Below, piece after piece: positions 54,540 through 64,000 of a DNA stretch of 64,000 bases. Position 1 is the first letter of the stretch; each line of letters begins with the position of its first letter. Source of the stretch: Isoetes taiwanensis (taxonomy: Eukaryota; Streptophyta; Lycopodiopsida; Isoetales; Isoetaceae); the NCBI GenBank assembly GCA_021234155.1, contig JAJEKV010000142.1, forward strand, positions 1 to 64,000, given 5' to 3'. The position numbers were made by a program, and so were the translations under genes. A model generated the notes under the pieces. It made no database searches, had not been told where the DNA came from, and saw only the letters and a program-made list of their open reading frames with translations.

Positions 54540-57500
54540 GAGAAACTTACCATTCTCTAGAAAAATGATTTACTCAAAATGCCCAGTGTTACTCTTGTTA
54601 AAATCTTGCCATATTCTACATCACATGTGGAACAATATGAAAAACGTGTGGATAAACACCTGAAAAGGAAAGTGATGATAAAAGGGGATGGATTGTGCTG
54701 TGTGAGCGGACGGGACATTGGATATCAAAGACAACAGAGGTAAAGATTGCATCAGGGGATTGCCAAAATGGTATTGCCAAGGCCTATGCAGATCTGTCTG
54801 CCCTTAGCCGGATTTGCTTAGGAAGAGCTGTAGAAGTCCGCCAGGTTGGATTTCAATCTGTCGTAGGTGTTGGAGCTGGTGTAAGAAGTTGCTACAGGGT
54901 GTCGGATTGTATCACAGGTTGCTATTTTTGCTTGCTCTGGCTCTTCTAGCCAGAAGGTGTTTGAATCACCAGTGCGTCGCCAGCTAGCAAAGAGAGCTCC
55001 AGTGCGTCGCCAAGCCGGCAATTGCAGCCAGATCCTCCTGAAGGATCAATCTTGAAATGCTTCAATTTTAAGCGCAGATTTGCACGAAACTATTTACAGA
55101 CATGGCAGTTCCGCTTTGATCCAAGATAGATCCAACTAAATCTTTGCTAAATCCAAGTCCACTTCAAAATCCACTTCAAAATTTTGCTTATATTAAGTAG
55201 AGCATCCGAGATCTGGAAGGCAATATCGTAAATAAATTTTGCTTATATTAAGTAGAGCATCCGAGATCTTGCATGTAAATCACTCCCAAGAAGAGAAATC
55301 GTGAAGGAAACAAATATCGCTTTATATATGGCATGGCGTAGATAGATCGCACATACGCAAAAAAATCAATCCATCGGTTTTTCGCACTTTTTTTTTTTTT
55401 TTTGATTTAATGCCTAAAGGTCGATGTCACAAAATCCTCAAAGAGATGTGAATAAATGATAATCTGTACAAACCGACCATTTTATATAAGAAGTCAATTG
55501 AAATCGGGCGCTTTGCAAACTCGGATCGCACATGACGATCCCACAACCGCCGCCCAAATCCACGTAAAACATTAAGTTTTTTATTTTTTATTTTTATAGG
55601 ACACGAAGCAAAAGAATTGTTGGCTCACACTTTTTCCTGGGGCAGAAATATTAGTTTCAAACATAAATGGAAACTACCTTATATATGTGTTGAAAACCAT
55701 TAAATTATTGTCTTTAAATTTGTCATTTGTTCAAATACAAATCTCTTATTCTTTGATATTCTTTGCTACTCTGCAAAATCAGAAACTTGCCACATAGATA
55801 TTCATATCCAGAAATGCATTCCATCCTTAGGCCAAATTACAGAACTTCTGTTCCATAAGCCTTACATGGAGTTTACCCAAAAAATATATTGTTTTAGCGG
55901 CTCTATCATGCTGCCAATTATGAGAAAGTAGTATTAAATCTAGATTACACGAGCCACATTTTTAGCCAAACATATTGCTTTATGCTCTTATATTTAACCA
56001 GAATAAGTGTAACAGCCAAGTTTCTCAATATAAAAGGTTCATCATCATCTGATATCCATCTCCATTGCTCCAGAAATTGATCAATTCGGCAAAATAAGGA
56101 CAATAAGGGAAGAAACTCTCCTATCTGCAGCCAACCATGCGCACGTTAGTAGTAATCCTAGTAACGATGCAAGGGCCAAAAGGTACATATGGAGTTTCTT
56201 GGCTTTTCACCTTTCACTCATTGTGCTCTTTTGTCCTTGATCAAATAAAGAAGTAAAAGAGAGAGATATTCAGATTTATAATCCTATATTCATCATCTTT
56301 ATATGCATATGTTGGATTTTTGCCACTGTTATGTAGAGTGATTATCCATTGCGCTTCAACATGCATTCAGAAAAATGTAAATGCTTCTGCTTATATATTC
56401 CATTCCCAAAATCTCCAAAATGCAGGGGATCTAAATGGATAAGGCTTTGGTAGAGTTGCTCGGGATGTTGGTTCTTGTATCGCAAATGGTAAAAAGCGCA
56501 TGCCAGACCTTTCTCGTTTCAAGCTTAAACTCCTCTCCAACTTCACCTTATTTCATAGTAAGCCATAGTCTATACCCCATTTGCAAGGCTTTACTATAGT
56601 ACTATTGGCATTAGATTCACTTCCACCACATCTGTCTTCTCACTCAAACTAAATTCAACAGAAGAACTATGGTGGCTGAAGTTGTTGCTACCATCGAAAT
56701 TTGCTAAATGCTATCTAAAGACTAAAGGATCAACGCTAGAGCCGTATATATCAAGCTGTTGAATCATTGTATCAAAGATCATCATAATGGAGATAGGTTG
56801 CAATGAAGATATTCATTTTACCTTATGATTTTATTCTACCTCCAGACATTACGTTGCATTCAACAGGTCAAAAGCTATACATTGTCTCCGATTTGGGGAC
56901 GTGATTTTTGCTTTGGCACTCATAGGTTCTTTAGAATGCATCGCACTCTATTTTGTCTCCTAATGCGATTTTGCTAAAAAAATAAACAACTTAGGGCGAT
57001 GGTTTCTGAGAAGAATGAGGCAAAGGTGGCTTTGAAATACCTTGTGATTTAGCACGAATGCGAGAATGAGCTCCTTTGTCCGATAAGCGTGTGTCGTGAG
57101 CTCTATGTTGCTGAAAAAAAAAGCAATCACTAGAAGAGGGATGGAAAGTCTTCGTTAACCTATTTAAACTTACCAGTCCGCAGAAGAGAGGTACAAAAAC
57201 GACTCTATAACACAAGCTCCATAACGTATTTGGCTTGGAGGCCAAAATCACCCGCATCCAATAAAATGGGATCCGACCTGTGGTGTTATGGATCCCAAAA
57301 AATGGATGCTGGCTATAAACCAAGAAGATAAGCGAGAAGAGAGTTCTCCCAATGTTTTTTTTTTGGCTATGAACTGGGGAAGCACGTAGAAGAAGTGGTT
57401 GAAGGTACCAGAACTCTAATTTCACAGGTAAACGAATTTCTTCAGCCGTAGATTGAAAATTAAAGACATTCAACGACAGAGAGCAAAACTAGAAGACGTG

Positions 57501-57575
57501 GCAGGCTAAAATTTCAGCAAGTGTTGTAGGGGAGGTTAAGCAAGCCTACTAAAAATTTCCTGTAAAATACACTAA
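54540..57575. repeat. Right arm of large inverted duplication
   Basis: Reverse copy of 29,873-33,875 without the insertions found there. Here the block runs directly into the PAP upstream region at 57,576, giving the uninterrupted arrangement. Confidence 0.85.
55740..56445. repeat. Direct repeat S, copy 1
   Basis: Matches 58,173-58,760 in the same orientation, with phrases such as ttattctttgatattctttg, tctatcatgctgccaatta and ggtacatatggagtttcttg. The similarity weakens after about 56,215. Confidence 0.85.
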
Positions 57576-57955
57576 AAAATGTAGTAATATATATTTTTTC
57601 CGGTAGCGTCATATACCAAATGACATTTTTACTAGTTACAAATATTGCTATTTTCGAGCCATGATATTGTTAAGGAGTAAGTATTGACGTCTGGCCGTTA
57701 GATGAAAATGGATTAAGTTATAAAAAGGATTAAGTGTTAGATGAAAATGGGTTAAGTTATAAAAAGGATTAAGTTATAAAATTTCCTGGCCGTTAGATGA
57801 AATGGGTTAGAAAGAAGGCATTTTTGAAGACAGCCGTTGGATGAAAAAGGGCAAAAGCGTTGGATTAAAAAGGCGAAAAGGGTTCTAGTAGGGTTTTATC
57901 TAATTAAGGAAAGGCATTTTGGAGACCCGACATCGGGCATTTCGGGCAGACAGGG
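57576..57955 (+). promoter_or_regulatory. PAP upstream region copy
   Basis: Reverse copy of 25,325-25,785, with the ttagatgaaaatgg/gttaagttataaaaagg tandem motif in fewer rounds. It leads into the ATG at 57,956. Promoter function is inferred from position. Confidence 0.55.
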
Positions 57956-58153
57956 ATGGCGAGCGACCTAAAGAGGTGCAGATTAGGTAATGCGATTGGC
58001 ACAGCTGCTGCAAGCAAAGAAAGCATTTTTGATAAGCCTCTCTCGACTTCTTTGCCAGGCCACACAGATTTGGAGCTCAATTCCGATTTAGAGAGTGTTG
58101 TTCAACATTTGGGCCTTGTGGAGACGACCGAGGAAGCAAGACACAGAGAGGAA
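57956..58153 (+). pseudogene. PAP 5' fragment
   Basis: 66 codons from the ATG, almost the same as the N-terminus of the PAP at 25,324 (MASDLKRCRLGNAIGT against MASDLKRRRLGNAIGT). The homology ends at acacagagaggaa, and a copy of repeat S follows. No catalytic residue is included, so no active enzyme can come from it. Confidence 0.85.
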
Positions 58154-58172
58154 AAAACAAAAAAAAATACAA

Positions 58173-58760
58173 ACCTTTTATTCTTTGATATTCTTTGCTA
58201 CTCTGCAAAATCAAAAACTTGTCACATAGATATTCATATTCAGAAAAACATTAGGCCAAACTACAGAACTTTTGTTCCATAAGCCTTACATGGAGTTTAT
58301 CCAAAAAATATATTGTTTTACCAGCTCTATCATGCTGCCAATTATCAGAAATAAATATCAAATCTAGCTTACACCAGCCATATTTTTAGCCAAGTATGTT
58401 GCTTTATGCTCTTATATTTAACCAGAATAAGACAGTTGCAAAAGCCAAGTTTCTCAATATAAAAGATTCATCATCATCTGATGTCCATCTCCATTGCTCC
58501 AGAAATTGATCAATTCGACAAAATAAGGATAAAGGGGGAAGAAACTCTCCTACCTGCAGTCAACCATGCACACGTTAGCAGTAATCCTAGTAATGATGCA
58601 AGGGCCAAAAGGTACATATGGAGTTTCTTGGCTTTTCGTATATTGGATTTATGCCACTCTTATGTAGAGTGCATAATGGATGCACACTTAGAACTGTTGC
58701 ACCTAAATTCAGAATGTAAACATCTCATATACTTCCTTTATTCAAATGCCAACAGAAGCC
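58173..58760. repeat. Direct repeat S, copy 2
   Basis: Second copy of the segment at 55,740. It has joined directly to the cut PAP fragment. Confidence 0.85.
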
Positions 58761-59590
58761 CATATATCTTCTTGTTGAGCCTTTGATTTCCATAAATCTA
58801 GAACTTTAAAGGCAAATCTATTTATAGTATTTAACTAGAAAAAAGACCGTCCGCTGGTGCTTTTCTATTTCAGTATTATATCCACTTGGTTTTAGTCCAT
58901 ATGCATTCTTTAACTTAGTAAAAGCATTATCCCAAAGCATTAATTTAGCTTAGCATAAACATCTTTGCCAAACAAGCTACTTTATCTACATTCCAGTAGA
59001 AAACGCTCAAGGCATATGCAAATTAGAATGTCTTACCAATCATTTGTCTGCCAATGCACATCCAAAAGATTTTTTTTAAATAGCAGTTGGATCCCTGCTA
59101 TTCCAGCAATATACACTTTTCTTCCCTTTGTGCTCAAGTTCCACTTATATAACATGGCATCCATTTAATACTGATGAAGTTTGAAGATAATATGCTCAAG
59201 ATAATAAATATAGATGTCTAGCAAGATTTACAACTTCTTTGATCTAGTGAAAAGCCAAAGAGTGGTCACTAATTTTCACTTGATCAAGCGCAAGTCAATA
59301 ATAGTCATAACAGATGTGCTGCCGCTCATAGGATCTCCTCCTTTTGTGTACACACAACTGCAAGTGCTCTCACACATATATGTATCACTCCAGCGGCTAT
59401 ATATATATTTTCTTTCCAATCTGGGTACGTCCACTTGTCAATTGTGCATCCCCTTTATATAGAAAGTTTTTCAACTTGCCTAAAGATTCGGAGTAGATAG
59501 GCCTTGCTGACCTTAAATTTCGGCCCTCGTTGAATTTGACTCATTTGACCAGTCAACGCAAAACCCTAATCGGCAGGCAGGGGGTATCTG
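58761..59590. other. Intergenic, nothing recognised
   Basis: Short frames only. The left end of the copia LTR may fall within the last part, but I could not place it. Confidence 0.35.
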
Positions 59591-59837
59591 ATGTTTTCTA
59601 GTGGGCGTAGCAATGTCTGAGTAGTACCAGCCCGCAGCCCTAATTTTTCAAGCATTGAGTTATAACTTATAAGTTGACCTACTGCCACTGCTTCTCATAG
59701 ATCAGTACTGTATATGACTTTGCATGAGCTCATCTCTCTTTTGCACCTTAGATTAGGACATGGTCTGCACATTCTAATCTATTGCCACTGCTTCTCATAG
59801 ATTAGATATTGCAGGATTATGAGATGAATTTCCATCA
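59591..59837 (-). repeat. Probable copia 3' LTR, partial limits
   Basis: On the minus strand a purine run CTGAAGGAGGAG (59,838-59,849) is followed by TGATGGAAATTC, the expected PPT-LTR joint. The right-hand limit (59,837) is thus fair; the other end is not defined, and no second LTR is available for comparison because the 5' end of the element is missing. Confidence 0.45.
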
Positions 59838-59990
59838 CTCCTCCTTCAGCTCATAAGACTGCAGACTTGGTTTCTCACATAAGTTTAACTTGGTCTTAAA
59901 ACTACTAAATTTGCTCAAAGGCAGAGCTTTGGTGAATATATCTGCAATTTGTTGGTTGGTATCCAGATAACACATTTGAATTAATTTCCT

Positions 59991-60965
59991 TTATGCCAAA
60001 TCCCTTATAAAGTGAATGCTTAGCTTTATGTGCTTGGTCTTGTCATGCTGCACAGGATTTTTCACTATGGCTATACAACTTTGACTATCAGACCATATTA
60101 TTGTGGGGTCTGTTTGCTCACAATTTAGTTCATGTAACAACCTTCTTAGCCATACAATTTTTTTGGCTACAAGTGAGGATGCTGCATATTCTGCTTCTGC
60201 AGAGCTCATAGCTACAACTGTTTGTTTCTTGCGTCTCCATGTGATCACTCCACCACCAAAGAATATAGCATATCCTGAAGTTGATCTTCTGGTGGAAAGA
60301 TCACCTCCCCAATCTGCATCACTATAGCATGTCATTGTCAAATCTGTTGAGTCATAACAGATTCCTTGTTCTTGTGAGCCTTTTAAATATTTTAATACAC
60401 GTTTAGCTGCTTTCCAGTGTTCTCTTGTAGCATCATGATTTCTCCTACTTAGAATGTTTATAGCATAAGCAATATCAGGTCTGGTACTGTTTGCTAAATA
60501 GAGTAGGCAACCAATCAAGGCTCGGTATGGTATGTTCTCCATTTTTGCAATATCCTCATCTGTGACTTGCTGAATGTCAGTCAATCTATGTCCTGGTGTC
60601 ATAGGAATTTTTGCAGGTTTAGCCTCATCCAGATTAAATATTTTAAGCATATTTTCTATATGCTTGCTCTGATGTAATTTGAGCCATTTTTTATCTTTAT
60701 TTCTGACCACCTCGATTCCTAAGAACTTTCTTAGTTTCCCTAAGTCTGTCATTTGAAATATGGACTTTAAGATGCTTTTGCATTTGTTCAGAATATTCAA
60801 TGAGGTCGCCACCATGACACAGTCATCAACATAAAGAGCTATCATGCAATAATCTTTATCATGCTCATATCTGTAAAGATTACCATCATTATGTAGTTTG
60901 TTGAACCCTTGTTCTTGCAGAAATTGATTCATACAGAGATACCATTCCCTTGGAGACTGCTTCAA
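59991..60965 (-). CDS. Copia RT C-terminal part and RNase H
   Basis: 324 codons: SPREWYLCMNQFL, CMIALYVDDCVMVAT with the Y-V-D-D catalytic motif, MTDLGKLRKFLGIEV, RALIGCLLYLANSTRPDIAY, then RNase H with DADWGGDLSTRRSTSGYAIF, SSAEAEYAA and the SDSQSCIAIVKNPV end. The Y-R-A-L-I-G-C-L-L-Y-L motif is typical of copia. It ends near DLA-x-x at the 3' end of the element. Confidence 0.85.
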   Translation of the reverse strand: MKQSPREWYLCMNQFLQEQGFNKLHNDGNLYRYEHDKDYCMIALYVDDCVMVATSLNILNKCKSILKSIFQMTDLGKLRKFLGIEVVRNKDKKWLKLHQSKHIENMLKIFNLDEAKPAKIPMTPGHRLTDIQQVTDEDIAKMENIPYRALIGCLLYLANSTRPDIAYAINILSRRNHDATREHWKAAKRVLKYLKGSQEQGICYDSTDLTMTCYSDADWGGDLSTRRSTSGYAIFFGGGVITWRRKKQTVVAMSSAEAEYAASSLVAKKIVWLRRLLHELNCEQTDPTIIWSDSQSCIAIVKNPVQHDKTKHIKLSIHFIRDLA

Positions 60966-61350
60966 TCCATATATAGCTCTTCCAAATCATATTCTTACCT
61001 TGTTCATAGCCTGGGGGTTGCTTCAAAAAAGCTTCCTCTTCTAATGTTGCATTTAAGAATGTTGTCTTAACATCCATGTGATGAATTTCTAGTTCCATAG
61101 CATTTGCCATGGCCAATAGAATTCTAATACTTGTCAATTTGACTATAGGGGAATATGTTTCATCATAGTCTCTACCTTTTTTCTGAGTATAACCTTGTGC
61201 AACCAATCTAGCTTTATATTTCTTTGTTCCATCTGGATTGAGCTTAATTTTAAAAAGCCATTTGCTGCCAATAATATTTTGCTTGCCATCTGATTTCACA
61301 AATAGCTGCTGTCCACTTATCTCTCTCAATGCTTTCTTGCACATCTGCAT
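60889..61350 (-). pseudogene. Copia RT, N-terminal part
   Basis: SKWLFKIKLNPDGTKKYKAR, LVAQGYTQKKGRDYDETYSP and IHHMDVKTTFLN (first catalytic Asp of the RT) are the opening of a copia RT. The frame is lost near KNMIWKSYIWIE; the next frame continues. Upstream (61,351-61,495) the linker with ILEDEIIPQNYADVQ sequence is readable in a broken frame. Confidence 0.8.
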
Positions 61351-61495
61351 AATTCTGTGGTATTATTTCATCCTCTAAGATTGCCATAATATATTCATGT
61401 TCAATTGTCTTGGCTTCTATTCTTCTGCTTCTTCCCCTTTCATCTCTACCATAAGATTGACCTTCAAGTTTAGCTTCTTCAATAAGCTTTTCTAC

Positions 61496-62647
61496 TTATG
61501 TTCTTCTCTTTCTTTTTCCAGAATATTCTTCGGTAGCATTGGTACTCGTTTGTCTTGGTTCAAGTGGCCCTTCAAGTCCTGGTTTTTCTAATTCATTTGC
61601 CCCTTCTGGTATTTCTGGTATTTCAGATTCTTCATAGTCTTCTTCTTCAAATTCCACTTTAGGAGTTTGTTCTGACTTGTCTATTTGAGTTTTAATTCCT
61701 TTCTTGAATTTGTGTTTGTACAACACTTCCTCATTAAATAATACATCTCTACTAATTCTGATCTGCTTAGATTCAGGCAAGTATATTCTGTACCCTTTAG
61801 ACTCTTTGTCATAACCTACTAAGAAACCCTTTTCTGCTTTATTATCTAACTTTTTCCTTAACTCAGATGGTATATGCACATAGAACATACACCCATAAAC
61901 CTTAAACTTCTCATAGTTTAATTTCTTTTCAGATTCCCATAGCTGCATAGGAATATTTCCATGTAAGCTTGCTGAAGGAAGCAAATTTTGAATTTCTACA
62001 GCTGTGTAAAGGGCTTCTTCCCATAGATAGTTAGGTAATCCACTTTCTTTCAACATTGACCTGACAGCATCTAATAAAGTCCTGTTTTTCCTTTCTGATA
62101 CACCATTTTGCTGTGGAGAATGTCTGCAAGTTAATTGCCTCTTAATTCCATGAGATATGCAAAAAGCTTTAAATTGTGCTGATAGATATTCTCCTCCTCT
62201 ATCTGATCTGATACATTTCACCTTGGCACCTGTTTCTCGTTCTTTTTCTGCCACATACATCTTAAATGCATTCAGAGCTTGAGATTTTCTGTTTAAATAG
62301 TATGTCTTACACATCCTGTTGTAATCATCTGTGAAAGTTATGAAGTATCTCTTGTTGGTTCTGCTTTTGACATTTAGGGGATCACATAAGTCTGAATGTA
62401 TTAGATCAAGCTTTTGTTGAGCTCTGATTTTCCTTTTATGAAATGGCAATCTACTTAGCTTTCCCAAAGCACACCCCTCACACATATGATCATGCTTGCT
62501 TGTATTTTCAAAGCTTTGCTTGTGCAGTGATTTCAGTTTTTTGTAATTTGTTATTATGCCAAATTTCCAAGCCAACTTCTTGAACTGCATTAATAGAGTG
62601 ATGCACAATATTTTACAGTCCATATAAATTTCCAACTCGTTTACCAT
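61496..62647 (-). CDS. Copia integrase
   Basis: 383 codons without internal stop. Pre-integrase zinc-binding part with SLHKQSF ... CEGCALGK. Catalytic triad: Asp in LIHSDLCDP, Asp in CIRSDRGGEY, Glu in PQQNGVSERKNR. The C-terminal copia block has YGCMFYVHIPSELRKKLDNK, GFLVGYDKESKGYRIY and RDVLFNEE. It ends at GKRKRRT-stop. The integrase inserts the cDNA into host DNA. The frame is intact here but upstream and downstream parts are shifted, so no full polyprotein is made. Confidence 0.85.
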   Translation of the reverse strand: MVNELEIYMDCKILCITLLMQFKKLAWKFGIITNYKKLKSLHKQSFENTSKHDHMCEGCALGKLSRLPFHKRKIRAQQKLDLIHSDLCDPLNVKSRTNKRYFITFTDDYNRMCKTYYLNRKSQALNAFKMYVAEKERETGAKVKCIRSDRGGEYLSAQFKAFCISHGIKRQLTCRHSPQQNGVSERKNRTLLDAVRSMLKESGLPNYLWEEALYTAVEIQNLLPSASLHGNIPMQLWESEKKLNYEKFKVYGCMFYVHIPSELRKKLDNKAEKGFLVGYDKESKGYRIYLPESKQIRISRDVLFNEEVLYKHKFKKGIKTQIDKSEQTPKVEFEEEDYEESEIPEIPEGANELEKPGLEGPLEPRQTSTNATEEYSGKRKRRT

Positions 62648-63000
62648 AAAACTTTATTTCATTATTCATCAAGATGTTACACTGCTCAGCATCAAAATTA
62701 ACTTTGTATCCCAAATCACACAACTGACTAACTGATATTAAATTCTTGATAATACCAGGTACACACAGAACATTCTGAATATTTACAATATTTCCAGCTA
62801 AGTCTGTTAGCTGTAATAAACCTCTTCCTTGAACCTCTTGCAGAGCTCCATTTCCCACCTGAATTCTCCTTGAGCTTGCATTGGTTATGTTCTTCAGACG
62901 ATCAATATTTTGCACTATTGATCTTTCAGCTCCACTATCAATTATCAAATGTGTCAGTTGTCGTCTTCTCATTAATAATTGCAAATTCAAGAGATACCTC
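62613..63000 (-). pseudogene. Copia protease
   Basis: HLIIDSGAERSIV is the retropepsin active site (D-S-G-A). It is followed by IQVGNGALQEVQGRG, NVLCVPGIIKNLISVSQLC and a FYGKRVGNLYGL end. The frame overlaps gag by a shift, so at least one break or a frameshift is needed. Confidence 0.8.
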
Positions 63001-63618
63001 ATCATCATCTTCTTCATTGGACTTATCTTCTTGTTCTCTTGCCACATATGTTCTTTCATGACCACGTCCTCTGCCACCTCTTGAAGATCTGCCCTCACCT
63101 CTGCCTCTTGCAGATTTACCATAATTTTTAGGTGTAGGACATTTTGATGCTATATGCCCTTCGCCACCACATGTGTAGCAATTGAATTCCTTTTTAAATT
63201 TTGGACATTCATTCTTGTAATGACCCATCTCATGACAGTTATAGCATATTACTTTATCCTTCTTTTTAAGCAATAAAATTTCAGGAGTTTCTTCAGCTTG
63301 ACTTTGCCTTAATATTTTTTTCTGTTCCCATTCAGTTCTTAAAATATTCTTTGCTTCTTCTCTTGACTTACAAGAGTTTCTGATAAATAGAGCCAATGTT
63401 TCATTTTCCCCAATGGCCTTGGAAATTTGCAACATCTGACTCCTTTCAGAGATTACAACTCCTGCTCCATTTAAGTCAGCAATAAGATTATCAAACTTGT
63501 TAAAAAATTCAGTTACATCTTCTTCTTCTTTAAGCTTAAGACCCCTTAATTCATTCTCAAGAAGATCAATTTGTGAGGATGTCTTTTCCTCATAATGCTT
63601 AAGTAGAAATTTCCACAT
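62938..63618 (-). pseudogene. Copia gag, N-terminally truncated
   Basis: 226 codons. Starts inside the gag core (MWKFLLKHYEEK after an SPRD stretch), with DVTEFFNKFDNLIADL typical of copia gag. Two CCHC zinc knuckles follow: CYNCHEMGHYKNEC and CYTCGGEGHIASKC, both C-x2-C-x4-H-x4-C. Then an Arg/Gly-rich stretch. The N-terminal part that normally precedes it is lost at the element's truncated end. The frame ends after TTTDTFDN where the protease starts in another frame. Confidence 0.8.
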
Positions 63619-63655
63619 GTCTCTAGGACTAAGAGATCCAGCCGAAAGATGGGGG

Positions 63656-64000
63656 ATCTATGAAAATGAAAGAAGAATGAGCCTTGCAAACATGAAAAAT
63701 GAGCCGCTTCGGTCTATATATTGAATCATTGACTTATTTCCCAAAGTCAATGGTTTTAAAGCATGGTACTATAACCAAATAATGGAGGATCGTATCACGA
63801 GAGAGCAAGGGATTCAACCTGTCTCCGTTGAAAATATACAGCATGAATTTAATTTTGGCAATATAGTTAGTTGTACCCCGATGCCAATCCAAATAAAAAA
63901 GTCTTTCTACGGCTACGGAGGCGAGCAAATCTTTCCCAATCCCTATTATGACGAAGAAACAATTGATTTTCAAGCCTACTATTAATGCGATGTAAAAGGA
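63656..64000 (+). other. Flank with unassigned 67-codon frame
   Basis: A plus-strand frame at 63,782-63,985 starts with ATG and ends with TAA (MEDRITREQGIQPVSV ... DEETIDFQAYY). Its composition looks more like a real protein than most short frames here (acidic, Tyr-rich end), but I recognise no family. It may be the end of an interrupted gene or chance. Confidence 0.3.

Larger units (their letters stand above)
59838..63655 (-). mobile_element. Ty1/copia element, 5'-truncated
   Basis: Gag with two zinc knuckles, protease, integrase and then RT-RNase H in the order that defines Ty1/copia. The 5' LTR, PBS and first part of gag are absent; similarity stops near 63,655. Few breaks are seen, so it is younger or better kept than the gypsy relic at 11,117. 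Confidence 0.85.

Overview
The window looks like nuclear DNA of a land plant with a large, repeat-filled genome. Evidence for a plant: a SAUR (auxin-responsive) gene, a plant-style poly(A) polymerase, fragments resembling plant potassium-channel beta subunit (KAB1) and ATP-citrate lyase subunit B, a Ty3/gypsy chromovirus and a Ty1/copia element, two primer-binding sites matching initiator tRNA-Met, and spliceosomal-type intron borders. The sequence does not fix the species; a fern or another large-genome lineage is only a guess. The single gene that looks intact is the SAUR gene at 6,509-6,841. Nearly everything else is a transposable element, a relic, a gene fragment or a duplicated block. 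Layout: 1-6,000 holds a short dispersed element, a MITE-like inverted repeat and LINE tails. 6,030-9,625 is a SAUR gene and its decayed tandem copy. 11,117-15,745 has a degraded gypsy element (LTR, PBS, gag, protease), a Merlin/ISXO2-like DDE transposase relic and a separate gypsy integrase relic. 16,219-19,290 is a degraded LINE. 19,930-25,790 is a poly(A) polymerase (PAP) locus with a broken full-length copy and a partial copy. 25,786-29,871 is an apparent insertion carrying KAB1-like and ACLB-like fragments. 29,873-33,875 is a duplicated block whose inverted copy lies at 54,540-57,575; it contains a two-unit insertion flanked by ATT and a LINE tail. 34,057-35,735 is a second LINE. 35,745-38,860 is a set of inverted repeats around a third PAP fragment. 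39,279-52,445 is a 13.2-kb chromovirus with 1,639-bp LTRs and a CTTGA target duplication, sitting in codon 5 of an ORF that resembles a DIRS-type gag-like protein. 57,576-58,153 is a fourth PAP piece (promoter plus 66 codons). 59,824-63,655 is a 5'-truncated Ty1/copia element on the minus strand. The duplicated blocks help each other be read: because several exist in two or more copies, one copy often shows the empty site for an insertion in another. This works for the 4.1-kb chimeric insertion, the ATT-flanked pair, one LINE tail and the second LINE. Genes do not appear to act together here; the story is of gene pieces copied, moved and interrupted by mobile DNA.
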